From: Sepiola atlantica
Taxonomy: Eukaryota > Mollusca > Cephalopoda > Sepiida > Sepiolidae
Direction: 5' to 3'
Length of the DNA: 64,000 nucleotides
NCBI GenBank assembly: GCA_963556195.1
Contig: CAUVYP010001207.1
Location: 477,001-541,000 of the forward strand
The notes under the pieces are model-generated. The model did not search any database, was not told the DNA's origin, and was given only the letters and a program-made list of their open reading frames with translations. Every line of letters starts with the position of its first letter. Position 1 is the first letter of the stretch. This document shows positions 1-11,400 of the stretch, piece by piece. Position numbers and translations under genes: made by a program.

Positions 1-993
1 GTAAATAGATGACTTTGTTCAAGTTGCGGATTCTTAAGGTTTGAAAATAGAATATATCGTTTATAGTCGGATTCTAAAGCATTGTAAATAGATGACTTTG
101 TTCAAATTGCGGATTCTTAAGGTTTGAAAATAGATGATATCGTTTAAAATCGGATTCTAAAGCATTGTAAATAGATGACTTTGTTCAAGTTGCGAGTTTT
201 TTAGGTTTGAAAATAGATGATATCGTTTAAAGTCGGATTCTAAAGCATTGTAAATAGATGACTTTGTTCAAGTTGCCGATTCTTAAGCTTTGAAAATAGA
301 TGATATCGTTTAGAGTCGGATTCTAAGCATTGTAAATAGATGACTGTGTTCAAGTTGCGGATTCTTAAAGTTTGAAAATAGATGATATCGTTTAAGATCG
401 GATTACAAACCATTGTAAATAGATGACTTTGTTAAGTTGCGGATTCTTAAGGTTTAAAAATAGATGATATCGTTTAAAGTCGGATTCTACAGCATTGTAA
501 ATAGATGACTTTGTTCAAGTGGCCGATACTTTAGGTTTGAAAATAGATGATATAGTTTATAGTCGGATTCTAAAGCATTGTAAATAGATGACCTTGTTCA
601 AGTTGCGGATGCTTGATGTTTGAAAATAGATGACATAGTTTAAAGTCGGATTCTAAAGCATTGTAAATAGATGACTTTGTTCAAGTTGCGGATTCTTAAG
701 GTTTGAAAATAGATGATATCGTTTAAAGTCGGATTCTACAGCCTTGTAAGTAGATGACTTTGTTCAAGTTGCGGATGCTTGATGTTTGAAAATAGATTAC
801 ATAGTTTAAAGTCGGATTCTAAAGCATTGTAAATAGATGACTTTGTTCAAGTTGCGGATTCTTAAGGTTTGTAAATAGATGATATCGTTTAAAGTCGGAT
901 TCTAAAGCATTGTAAATAGATGACTTTGTTCAAGTGGCGGACTCTTAAGGTTTGAAATAGATGATATTGTTTAAAGTACGATTCTAAAGCATT

Positions 994-1076
994 GTAAGTA
1001 GATGACTTTATTACAGTTGCGGATTCTTAAGGTTTGAACATAGATGACATTGTTTAATTTCGCATTCTAAAGCATT
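994..1076 (+). repeat. attacag-type monomer, first example
   Basis: This type has gtaagtagatgactttattacag in place of gtaaatagatgactttgttcaag (A to G and a three-base change in half A). It nearly always follows a half B with gatattg and gtacgattc, and itself usually carries gacattg (not gatatcg) and gtcgcattc. The linked pair occurs in the HOR1, HOR2, HOR4, HOR5 and HOR6 regions, for example at 62221-62303. It lacks the EcoRV site. Confidence 0.85.
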
Positions 1077-1242
1077 GTAAATAGATGACTTTGTTCAAGT
1101 TTCGGATTCTTAAGGTTTGAAAATAGATGATATCGGTTCAAGTCGGATTCTAAAGCATTGTAAATAGATGACTTTGTTCAAGTTTCGGATTCTTAAGGTT
1201 TGAAAATAGATGATATCGTTTAAAGTCGGATCTTAACGCATT

Positions 1243-1284
1243 GTAAATAGATGACTTTGTTCAAGTTGCGGATTCTTAAGGTTT
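1243..1284 (+). repeat. Monomer half A (42 bp)
   Basis: The first half of the prototype monomer runs from gtaaatagatgac to aaggttt. Aligned to the following 41 bases with a single one-base gap it agrees at about 30 of 42 positions. The shared core is g-aaatagatga, then gtt-aa, then cggattct-aag. This shows the 83-bp unit arose by duplication of a unit of about 41-42 bp followed by divergence of the two halves. Confidence 0.85.
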
Positions 1285-1325
1285 GAAAATAGATGATATC
1301 GTTTAAAGTCGGATTCTAAAGCATT
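1285..1325 (+). repeat. Monomer half B (41 bp)
   Basis: The second half of the prototype monomer runs from gaaaatagatgatatcg to aaagcatt. It is the diverged partner of half A. It differs from A chiefly by having atatcg where A has ctttg, by one base fewer in the middle, and by gcatt against ggttt at the end. The A-B alternation is kept throughout the window; I saw no A-A or B-B junction, so present-day exchange works on the 83-bp unit and not on the half. Confidence 0.85.
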
Positions 1326-2502
1326 GTAAATAGATGACTTTGTCTAAGTTGCGGATTCTTAAGGTTTGAAAATAGATGATATCGTTTAAAGTCGGATTCT
1401 AAAGCATTGTAAATTAATGACTTTGATCAAGTTGCTGATTCTTAAGGTTGGAAAATAGATGATATCGTTTAAAGTCGGATTCTAAAGTGTTGTAAATAGA
1501 TGACTTTGTTCAAGTTGCGGATTCTTAAGGTTTGAAAATAGATGATATCGTTTAATGTCAGATTCTAAAGCATTGTAAATAGATGACTTTGTTCAAGTTG
1601 CGGATTCTTAAGGTTTGAAAATAGATGATATCGTTTAAAGTCGGATTCTAAAGCATTGTAAATAGATGACTTTGTTCAAATTGCGGATTCTTAAGGTTTG
1701 AAAATAGATGATATCGTTTAAAATCGGATTCTAAAGCATTGTAAATAGATGACTTTGTTCAAGTTGCGAGTTCTGTAGGTTTGAAAATAGATGATATCGT
1801 TTAAAGTCGGATTCTAAAGCATTGTAAATAGATGACTGTGTTCAAGTTGCGGATTCTTGAGGTTTGAAAATAGATGATATCGTTTAAAGTCGGATTCTAA
1901 CGCATTGTAAATAGATGACTTTGTTCAAGTTGCGGATTCTTAAGGTTTGAAAATAGATTATATCGTTTAAAGTCGGATTCTAAAGTATTGTAAATAGATG
2001 ACTTTGTTCAAGATGCGGATTCTTAAGGTTTGAAAATAGATGATATCGTTTAAAGTCGGATTCCAAAGCATTGTAAATAGATGACTTTGTTCAAGTTGCG
2101 AGTTCTTTAGGTTTGAAAATAGATGATATCGTTTATAGTCGGATTCTAAAGCATTGTAAATAGATGACTTTGTTCAAGTTGCCGATTCTTAAGCTTTGAA
2201 AATAGATGATATCGTTTAAAGTCGGATTCTAAAGCATTGTAAATAGATGACTTTGTTCAAGTTGCGAGTTCTTTAGGTTTGAAAATAGATGATATCGTTT
2301 AAAGTCGGATTCTAAAGCATTGTAAATAGATGACTTTGTTCAAGTTGCCGATTCTTAAGCTTTGAAAATAGATGATATCGTTTAAAGTCGGATTCTTAGC
2401 ATTGTAAATAGATGACTGTGTTCAAGTTGCGGATGCTTAAGGTTTCAAAATAGATGATATCGTTTAAGATCGGATTACAAACCATTGTAAATAGATGACT
2501 TT

Positions 2503-5500
2503 GTTAAGTTGCGGATTCTTAAGGTTTGAAAATAGATGATATCGTTTAAAGTCAACTTCTACAGCATTGTAAATAGATGACTTTGTTCAAGTGGCCGATA
2601 CTTTAGGTTTGAAAATAGATGATATCGTTTATAGTCGGATTCTAAAGCATTGTAAATAGATGACCTTGTTCAAGTTGCGGATGCTTGATGTTTGAAAATA
2701 GATGACATAGTTTAAAGTCGGATTCTAAAGCATTGTAAATAGATGACTTTGTTCAAGTTGCGGATTCTTAAGGTTTGAAAATAGATGATATCGTTTAAAG
2801 TCGGATTCTAAAGCATTGTAAATAGATTACTTTGTTCAAGTGGCGGACTCTTAAGGTTTGAAAATAGATGATATTGTTTAAAGTACGATTCTAAAGCATT
2901 GTAAGTAGATGACTTTATTACAGTTGCGGATTCTTAAGGTTTGAAAATAGATTACATTGTTAAAAGTCGCATTCTAAAGCATTGTAAATAGATGACTTTG
3001 TTCAAGTTGCGGATACTTAAGGTTTGAAAATAGATGATATCGGTAAAAGTCGGATTCTAAAGCATTGTAAATAGATGATTTTGTTCAAGTTGCGGATTCT
3101 TAAGGTTTGAAAATAGATGATATCCTTTAAAGTCGGATTCTAAAGCATTGTAAATAGATGACTTTGTTCAAGTTGCGGATTCTTAAGGTTTGAAAATAGA
3201 TGATATCGTTTAAAGTCGGATTCTAAAACATTGTAAATAGATGACTTTGTTCAAGTTGCGGATTCTTAAGGTTTGAAAATAGATGATATCGTTTAAAGTC
3301 GGATTCTAAAGCATTGTAAATAGATGACTTTGTTCAAGTTGCTGATTCTTAAGGTTTGAAAATAGATGATATCGTTTAATGTCGGATACTAAAGCATTGT
3401 AAATAGGTGACTTTGTTCAAGTTGCCGATTCTTAAGCTTTGAAAATAGATGATATCGTTTAAAGTCGGATTCCAAAGCATTGTAAATAGATGACTTTGTT
3501 CAAGTTGCGGATTCTTAAGGTTTGAAAATAGATGATATCATTTAAAGTCGGATTATAAATCTGTGTAAATAGATGACTTTGTTCAAGTTGCGGATTTTTT
3601 AGGTTTGAACATAGATTATATCGCTTAAAGTCGGATTCTAAAGCATTGTAAATAGATGACTTTGTTCAAGTTACGGATTCTTGATGTTTGAAAATAGATG
3701 ACATAGTTTAAAGTCGGATTCCAAAGCATTGTAAATAGATGACTTTGTTCAAGTTGCGGATTCTTAAGGTTTGAAAATAGATGATATCGTTTAAAGTCGG
3801 ATTCTAAAGCATTGTAAATAGATGACTTTGTTCAAGTTGCGGACTCTTAAGGTTTGAAATAGATGATATTGTTTAAAGTACGATTCTAAAGCATTGTAAG
3901 TAGATGACTTTATTACAGTTGCGGATTCTTAAGGTTTGAAAATAGATGACATTGTTTAAAGTCGCATTCTAAAGCATTGTAAATAGATGACTTTGTTCAA
4001 GTTTCGGATTCTTAAGGTTTGAAAATAGATGATATCGGTTAAAGTGGCATTCTAAAGCATTGTAAATAGATGACTTTGTTCAAGTTTCGGATTCTTAAGG
4101 TTTGAAAATAGATGATATCGTTTAAAGTCGGATTCTAAAGCCTTGTAAGTAGATGACTTTGTTCAAGTTGCGGATGCTTGATGTTTACAATAGATGACAT
4201 AGTTTTAAGTCGGATTCTAAAGCATTGTAAATAGATGACTTTGTTCAAGTTGCGGATTCTTAAGGTTTGAAAATAGATGATATCGTTTAAAGTCGGATTC
4301 TAAAGCATTGTAAATAGATGACTTTGTTCAAGTGGCGGACTCTTAAGGTTTGAAAATAGATGATATTGTTTAAAGTACGATTCTAAAGCATTGTAAGTAG
4401 ATGACTTTATTACAGTTGCGGATTCTTAAGGTTTGAAAATAGATTACATTGTTAAAAGTCGCATTCTAAAGCATTGTAAATAGATGACTTTGTTCAAGTT
4501 GCGGATACTTAAGGTTTGAAAATAGATGATATCGGTAAAAGTCGGATTCTAAAGCATTGTAAATAGATGATTTTGTTCAAGTTGCGGATTCTTAAGGTTT
4601 GAAAATAGATGATATCCTTTAAAGTCGGATTCTAAAGCATTGTAAATAGATGACTTTGTTCAAGTTGCGGATTCTTAAGGTTTGAAAATAGATATCGTTT
4701 AAAGTCGGATTCTAAAGCATTGTAAATAGATGACTTTGTTCAAGTTGCGGATTCTTAAGGTTTGAAAATAGATGATATCGTTTAAAGTCGGATTCTAAAG
4801 CATTGTAAATAGATGACTTTGTTCAAGTTGCTGATTCTTAAGGTTTGAAAATAGATGATATCGTTTAATGTCGGATACTAAAGCATTGTAAATAGGTGAC
4901 TTTGTTCAAGTTGCCGATTCTTAAGCTTTGAAAATAGATGATATCGTTTAAAGTCGGATTCCAAAGCATTGTAAATAGATGACTTTGTTCAAGTTGCGGA
5001 TTCTTAAGGTTTGAAAATAGATGATATGATTTAAAGTCGGATTATAAATCTGTGTAAATAGATGACTTTGTTCAAGTTGCGGATTTTTTAGTTTTGAACA
5101 TAGATTATATCGCTTAAAGTCGGATTCTAAAGCATTGTAAATAGATGACTTTGTTCAAGTTGCGGATTCTTGATGTTTGAAAATAGATGACATAGTTTAA
5201 AGTCGGATTCTAAAGCATTGTACATAGATGACTTTGTTCAAGTTGCGGATTCTTAAGGTTTGAAAATAGATGATATCGTTTAAAGTCGGATTCTAAAGCA
5301 TTGTAAATAGATGACTTTGTTCAAGTTGCGGACTCTTAAGGTTTGAAATAGATGATATTGTTTAAAGTACGATTCTAAAGCATTGTAAGTAGATGACTTT
5401 ATTACAGTTGCGGATTCTTAAGGTTTGAAAATAGATGACATTGTTTAAAGTCACATTCTAAAGCATTGTAAATAGATGACTTTGTTCAAGTTTCGGATTC

Positions 5501-8465
5501 TTAAGGTTTGAAAATAGATGATATCGGTTAAAGTCGGATTCTAAAGCATTGTAAATAGATGACTTTGTTCAAGTTTCGGATTCTTAAGGTTTGAAAATAG
5601 ATGATATCGTTTAAAGTCGGCTTCTAAAGCCTTGTAAGTAGATGACTTTGTTCAAGTTGCGGATGCTTGATGTTTGAAAATAGATGACATAGTTTAAAGT
5701 CGGATTCTAAAGCAATGTAAATAGATGACTTTGTTCAAGTTGCGGATTCTTAAGGTTTGAAAATAGATGATATCGTTTAAAGTCGGATTCTAAAGCATTG
5801 TAAATAGATGACTTTGTTCAAGTGGCGGACTCTTAAGGTTTGAAATAGATGATATTGTTTAAAGTACGATTCTAAAGCATTGTAAGTAGATGACTGTATT
5901 ACAGTTGCGGATTCTTAAGGTTTGAAAATAGATGACATTGTTTAAAGTAGCATTCTAAAGCATTGTAAATAGATGACTTTGTTCAAGTTTCGGATTCTGA
6001 AGGTTTGAAAATAGATGATATCGGTTAAAGTCGGATTCTAAAGCATTGTAAATAGATGACTTTGTTCAAGTTGCGGATTCTTAAGGTTTTAAAATAGATG
6101 ATATCTTCTAAAGTCGGATCTTAACGCATTGTAAATAGATGACTTTGTTAAAGTTGCGGATTCTTAAGGTTTGAAAATAGATGATATTGTTTAAAGTCGG
6201 ATTCTAAAGCATTGTAAATAGATGAATTTGTCTAAGTTGCGGATTCTTAAGGTTTGAAAATAGATGATATCGTTTTAAGTCGGATTCTAAAGCATTGTAA
6301 ATAAATGACTTTGTTCAAGTTGCGGATTCTTAAGGTTTTAAAATAGATGATATCGTTTAAAGTCGGATTCTAAAGTATTGTAAATAGATGACTTTGTTCA
6401 AGTTGCGGATTCTTAAGGTTTGAAAATAGATGATATCGTTTGAAGTCGGATTCCAAAGCATTGTAAATAGATGACTTTGTTCAAGTTGCGGATTCTTAAG
6501 GTTTGGTAATAGAATATATCGTTTATAGTCGGATTCTAAAGCATTGTAAATAGATGACTTTGTTCAAATTGCGGATTCTTAAGGTTTGAAAATAGATTAT
6601 ATCGTTTAAAGTCGGATTCTAAAGCATTGTAAATAGATGACTTTGTTCAAGTTGCCGATTCTTAAGCTTTGAAAATAGATGATATCGTTTAAAGTCGGAT
6701 TCTAAGCATTGTAAATAGATGACTGTGTTCAAGTTGCGGATTCTTAAGGTTTGAAAATAGATGATATCGTTCAGGATCGTATTACAAACCATTGTAAATA
6801 GATGACTTTGTTAAGTTGCGGATTCTTAAGGTTTGAAAATAGATGATATCGTTTAAAGTCGGATTCTACAGCATTGTAAATAGATGACTTTGTTCAAGTG
6901 GCCGATACTTTAGGTTTGAAAATAGATGATATCGTTTAAAGTCGGATTCTAAAGCATTGTAAATAGATGACCTTGTTCAAGTTGCGGATGCTTGATGTTT
7001 GAAAATTGATGACATAGTTTAAAGTCGGATTCTAAAGCATTGTAAATAGATGACTTTGTTCAAGTTGCGGATTCTTAAGGTTTGAAAATAGATGATATCG
7101 TTTAAAGTCGGATTCTAAAGCCTTGTAAGTAGATGACTTTGTTCAAGTTGCGGATGCTTGATGTTTAAAAATAGATGACATAGTTTAAAGTCGGATTCTA
7201 AAGCATTGTAAATAGATGACTTTGTTCAAGTTGCGGATTCTTAAGGTTTGAAAATAGATGATATCGTTTAAAGTCGGATTCTAAAGCATTGTAAATAGAT
7301 GACTTTGTTCAAGTGGCGGACTCTTAAGGTTTGAAATAGATGATATTGTTTAAAGTACGATTCTAAAGCATTGTAAGTAGATGACTTTATTACAGTTGCG
7401 GATTCTTAAGGTTTGAACATAGATGACATTGTTTAATTTCGCATTCTAAAGCATTATAAATAGATGACTTTGTTCAAGTTTCGGATTCTTAAGGTTTGAA
7501 AATAGATGATATCGGTTAAAGTCGGATTCTAAAGCATTGTAAATAGATGACTTTGTTCAAGTTTCGGATTCTTAAGGTTTGAAAATAGATGATATCGTTT
7601 AAAGTCGGATTCTAAAGCCTTGTAAGTAGATGACTTTGTTCAAGTTGCGGATGCTTGATGTTTACAATAGATGACATAGTTTAAAGTCGGATTCTAAAGC
7701 ATTGTAAATAGATGACTTTGTTCAAGTTGCGGATTCTTAAGGTTTGAAAATAGATGATATCGTTTAAAGTCGGATTCTAAAGCATTGTAAATAGATGACT
7801 TTCTTCAAGTGGCGGACTCTTAAGGTTTGAAAATAGATGATATTGTTTAAAGTACGATTCTAAAGCATTGTAAGTAGATGACTTTATTACAGTTGCGGAT
7901 TCTTAAGGTTTGAAAATAGATTACATTGTTAAAAGTCGCATTCTAAAGCATTGTAAATAGATGACTTTGTTCAAGTTGCGGATACTTAAGGTTTGAAAAT
8001 AGATGATATCGGTAAAAGTCGGATTCTAAAGCATTGTAAATAGATGATTTTGCTCAAGTTGCGGATTCTTAAGGTTTGAAAATAGATGATATCCTTTAAA
8101 GTCGGATTCTAAAGCATTGTAAATAAATGACTTTGTTCAAGTTGCGGATTCTTAAGGTTTGGTAATAGAATATATCGTTTATAGTCGGATTCTAAAGCAT
8201 TGTAAATAGATGACTTTGTTCAAATTGCTGATTCTTAAGGTTTGAAAATAGATTATATCGTTTAAAGTCGGATTCTAAAGCATTGTAAATAGATGACTTT
8301 GTTCAAGTTGCCGATTCTTAAGCTTTGAAAATAGATGATATCGTTTAAAGTCGGATTCTAAGCATTGTAAATAGATGACTGTGTTCAAGTTGCGGATTCT
8401 TAAGGTTTGAAAATAGATGATATCGTTCTGGATCGTATTACAAACCATTGTAAATAGATGACTTT
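2503..8465 (+). repeat. HOR1 copy 1 (5,963 bp, about 72 monomers)
   Basis: It is bounded by gttaagttgcgg markers at 2503 and 8466, with an internal one at 6810 splitting it into 4,307 and 1,656 bp. The 4,307-bp part corresponds to the 4,306-bp part of copy 3. The 1,656-bp part is 1,327 bp (16 monomers) shorter than its 2,983-bp counterparts. The deletion junction is near 8125, where a monomer with aaataaatgac runs straight into the rare ggtttggtaatagaa monomer at about 8160. A gttctggatcg variant at about 8425 replaces the usual gttcaggatcg. Confidence 0.82.
2640..5620 (+). repeat. Nested 1,489-bp tandem duplication inside HOR1 copy 1
   Basis: A chain of rare variants occurs twice, 1,489 bp (18 monomers) apart. 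Examples are gattataaatctgtg at 3551 and 5040, and gaacatagattatatcgc shortly after each. Further examples, seen from left to right, are the aaataggtgac monomer and the ctgatt plus ggatact pair. The same pair recurs in copy 2 (9513 and 11002) and copy 3 (15973 and 17462) with identical 1,489-bp spacing. The duplication therefore predates amplification of HOR1. The edges given are approximate. The left unit of each pair has a 4-bp shortened gaaaatagatatcg near 4690, 10650 and 17112. Confidence 0.78.
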
Positions 8466-11400
8466 GTTAAGTTGCGGATTCTTAAAGTTTGAAAATAGAT
8501 GATATCGTTTAAAGTCGGATTCTACAGCATTGTAAATAGATGACTTTGTTCAAGTGGCCGATACTTTAGGTTTGAAAATAGATGATATCGTTTATAGTCG
8601 GATTCTAAAGCATTGTAAATAGATGACCTTGTTCAAGTTGCGGATGCTTGATGTTTGAAAATAGATGACATAGTTTAAAGTCGGATTCTAAAGCATTGTA
8701 AATAGATGACTTTGTTCAAGTTGCGGATTCTTAAGGTTTGAAAATAGATGATATCGTTTAAAGTCGGATTCTAAAGCCTTGTAAGTAGATGACTTTGTTC
8801 AAGTTGCGGATGCTTGATGTTTGAAAATAGATGACATAGTTTAAAGTCGGATTCTAAAGCATTGTAAATAGATGACTTTGTTCAAGTTGCGGATTCTTAA
8901 GGTTTGAAAATAGATGATATCGTTTAAAGTCGGATTCTAAAGCATTGTAAATAGATGACTTTGTTCAAGTGGGGGACTCTTAAGGTTTGAAATAGATGAT
9001 ATTGTTTAAAGTACGATTCTAAAGCATTGTAAGTAGATGACTTTATTACAGTTGCGGATTCTTAAGGTTTGAACATAGATGACATTGTTTAAAGTCGGAT
9101 TCTAAAGCATTGTAAATAGATGACTTTGTTCAAGTTTCGGATTCTTAAGGTTGGAAAATAGATGATATCGGTTAAAGTCGGATTCTAAAGCATTGTAAAT
9201 AGATGACTTTGTTCAAGTTGCGGATTCTTAAGGTTTGAAAATAGATGATATCGTTTAAAGTCGGATTCTAAAGCATTGTAAATAGATGACTTTGTTCAAG
9301 TTGCTGATTCTTAAGGTTTGAAAATAGATGATATCGTTTAATGTCGGATACTAAAGCATTGTAAATAGGTGACTTTGTTCAAGTTGCCGATTCTTAAGCT
9401 TTGAAAATAGATGATATCGTTTAAAGTCGGATTCCAAAGCATTGTAAATAGATGACTTTGTTCAAGTTGCGGATTCTTAAGGTTTGAAAATAGATGATAT
9501 CATTTAAAGTCGGATTATAAATCTGTGTAAATAGATGACTTTGTTCAAGTTGCGGATTTTTTAGGTTTGAACATAGATTATATCGCTTAAAGTCGGATTC
9601 TAAAGCATTGTAAATAGATGACTTTGTTCAAGTTACGGATTCTTGATGTTTGAAAATAGATGACATAGTTTAAAGTCGGATTCCAAAGCATTGTAAATAG
9701 ATGACTTTGTTCAAGTTGCGGATTCTTAAGGTTTGAAAATAGATGATATCGTTTAAAGTCGGATTCTAAAGCATTGTAAATAGATGACTTTGTTCAAGTT
9801 GCGGACTCTTAAGGTTTGAAATAGATGATATTGTTTAAAGTACGATTCTAAAGCATTGTAAGTAGATGACTTTATTACAGTTGCGGATTCTTAAGGTTTG
9901 AAAATAGATGACATTGTTTAAAGTCGCATTCTAAAGCATTGTAAATAGATGACTTTGTTCAAGTTTCGGATTCTTAAGGTTTGAAAATAGATGATATCGG
10001 TTAAAGTGGCATTCTAAAGCATTGTAAATAGATGACTTTGTTCAAGTTTCGGATTCTTAAGGTTTGAAAATAGATGATATCGTTTAAAGTCGGATTCTAA
10101 AGCCTTGTAAGTAGATGACTTTGTTCAAGTTGCGGATGCTTGATGTTTACAATAGATGACATAGTTTTAAGTCGGATTCTAAAGCATTGTAAATAGATGA
10201 CTTTGTTCAAGTTGCGGATTCTTAAGGTTTGAAAATAGATGATATCGTTTAAAGTCGGATTCTAAAGCATTGTAAATAGATGACTTTGTTCAAGTGGCGG
10301 ACTCTTAAGGTTTGAAAATAGATGATATTGTTTAAAGTACGATTCTAAAGCATTGTAAGTAGATGACTTTATTACAGTTGCGGATTCTTAAGGTTTGAAA
10401 ATAGATTACATTGTTAAAAGTCGCATTCTAAAGCATTGTAAATAGATGACTGTGTTCAAGTTGCGGATACTTAAGGTTTGAAAATAGATGATATCGGTAA
10501 AAGTCGGATTCTAAAGCATTGTAAATAAATGATTTTGTTCAAGTTGCGGATTCTTAAGGTTTGAAAATAGATGATATCCTTTAAAGTCGGATTCTAAAGC
10601 ATTGTAAATAGATGACTTTGTTCAAGTTGCGGATTCTTAAGGTTTGAAAATAGATATCGTTTAAAGTCGGATTCTAAAGCATTGTAAATAGATGACTTTG
10701 TTCAAGTTGCGGATTCTGCAGGTTTGAAAATAGATGATATCGTTTAAAGTCGGATTCTAAAGCATTGTAAATAGATGACTTTGTTCAAGTTGCTGATTCT
10801 TAAGGTTTGAAAATAGATGATATCGTTTTATGTCGGATACTAAAGCATTGTAAATAGGTGACTTTGTTCAAGTTGCCGATTCTTAAGCTTTGAAAATAGA
10901 TGATATCGTTTAAAGTCGGATTCCAAAGCATTGTAAATAGATGACTTTGTTCAAGTTGCGGATTCTTAAGGTTTGAAAATAGATGATATCATTTAAAGTC
11001 GGATTATAAATCTGTGTAAATAGATGACTTTGTTCAAGTTGCGGATTTTTTAGGTTTGAACATAGATTATATCGCTTAAAGTCGGATTCTAAAGCATTGT
11101 AAATAGATGACTTTGTTCAAGTTGCGGATTCTTGATGTTTGAAAATAGATGACATAGTTTAAAGTCGGATTCTAAAGCATTGTAAATAGATGACTTTGTT
11201 CAAGTTGCGGATTCTTAAGGTTTGAAAATAGATGATATCGTTTAAAGTCGGATTCTAAAGCATTGTAAATAGATGACTTTGTTCAAGTTGCGGACTCTTA
11301 AGGTTTGAAATAGATGATATTGTTTAAAGTACGATTCTAAAGCATTGTAAGTAGATGACTTTATTACAGTTGCGGATTCTTAAGGTTTGAAAATAGATGA

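Larger units (their letters stand above)
1243..1325 (+). repeat. Prototype 83-bp satellite monomer
   Basis: This copy matches the consensus I infer for the window. Composition on the + strand is 27 A, 30 T, 18 G and 8 C, so G exceeds C more than twofold. Three CpG sites are present (in tgcgga, atcgtt and gtcgga). It carries an EcoRV site (GATATC) in the second half and an AflII site (CTTAAG) in the first half, so both enzymes should give an 83-bp ladder. The first 12 bases contain TAA, TAG and TGA in the three different forward frames. The phase chosen for the monomer start is arbitrary. Confidence 0.95.
1..2502 (+). repeat. HOR1-type leading segment (2,072-bp unit 431-2502)
   Basis: Monomers here belong to the HOR1 family. 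A marker monomer with the shortened gttaagttgcgg (one base lost) starts at 431 and recurs at 2503, 2,072 bp (25 monomers) away. Accompanying variants keep the same spacing, for example tgcgag at 191 and 2263. This segment is matched closely by 22215-24286 on the other side of the array. It has variants not typical of the central HOR1 copies, such as tgtctaagtt at 1341 and a gtcagattc near 1557. Confidence 0.75.

Noticed and set aside
530..545. Telomere-like tttagg in ctttaggtttg variants
   Set aside because: Single occurrences inside a monomer, never in tandem; a one-base variant of cttaaggtttg.
1243..1325. Promoter or terminator signals (TATA-like and A/T tracts in the monomer)
   Set aside because: Short AT-rich motifs are expected at 31% G+C and recur in every monomer. 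The palindromes GATATC and CTTAAG are too short for a terminator hairpin.
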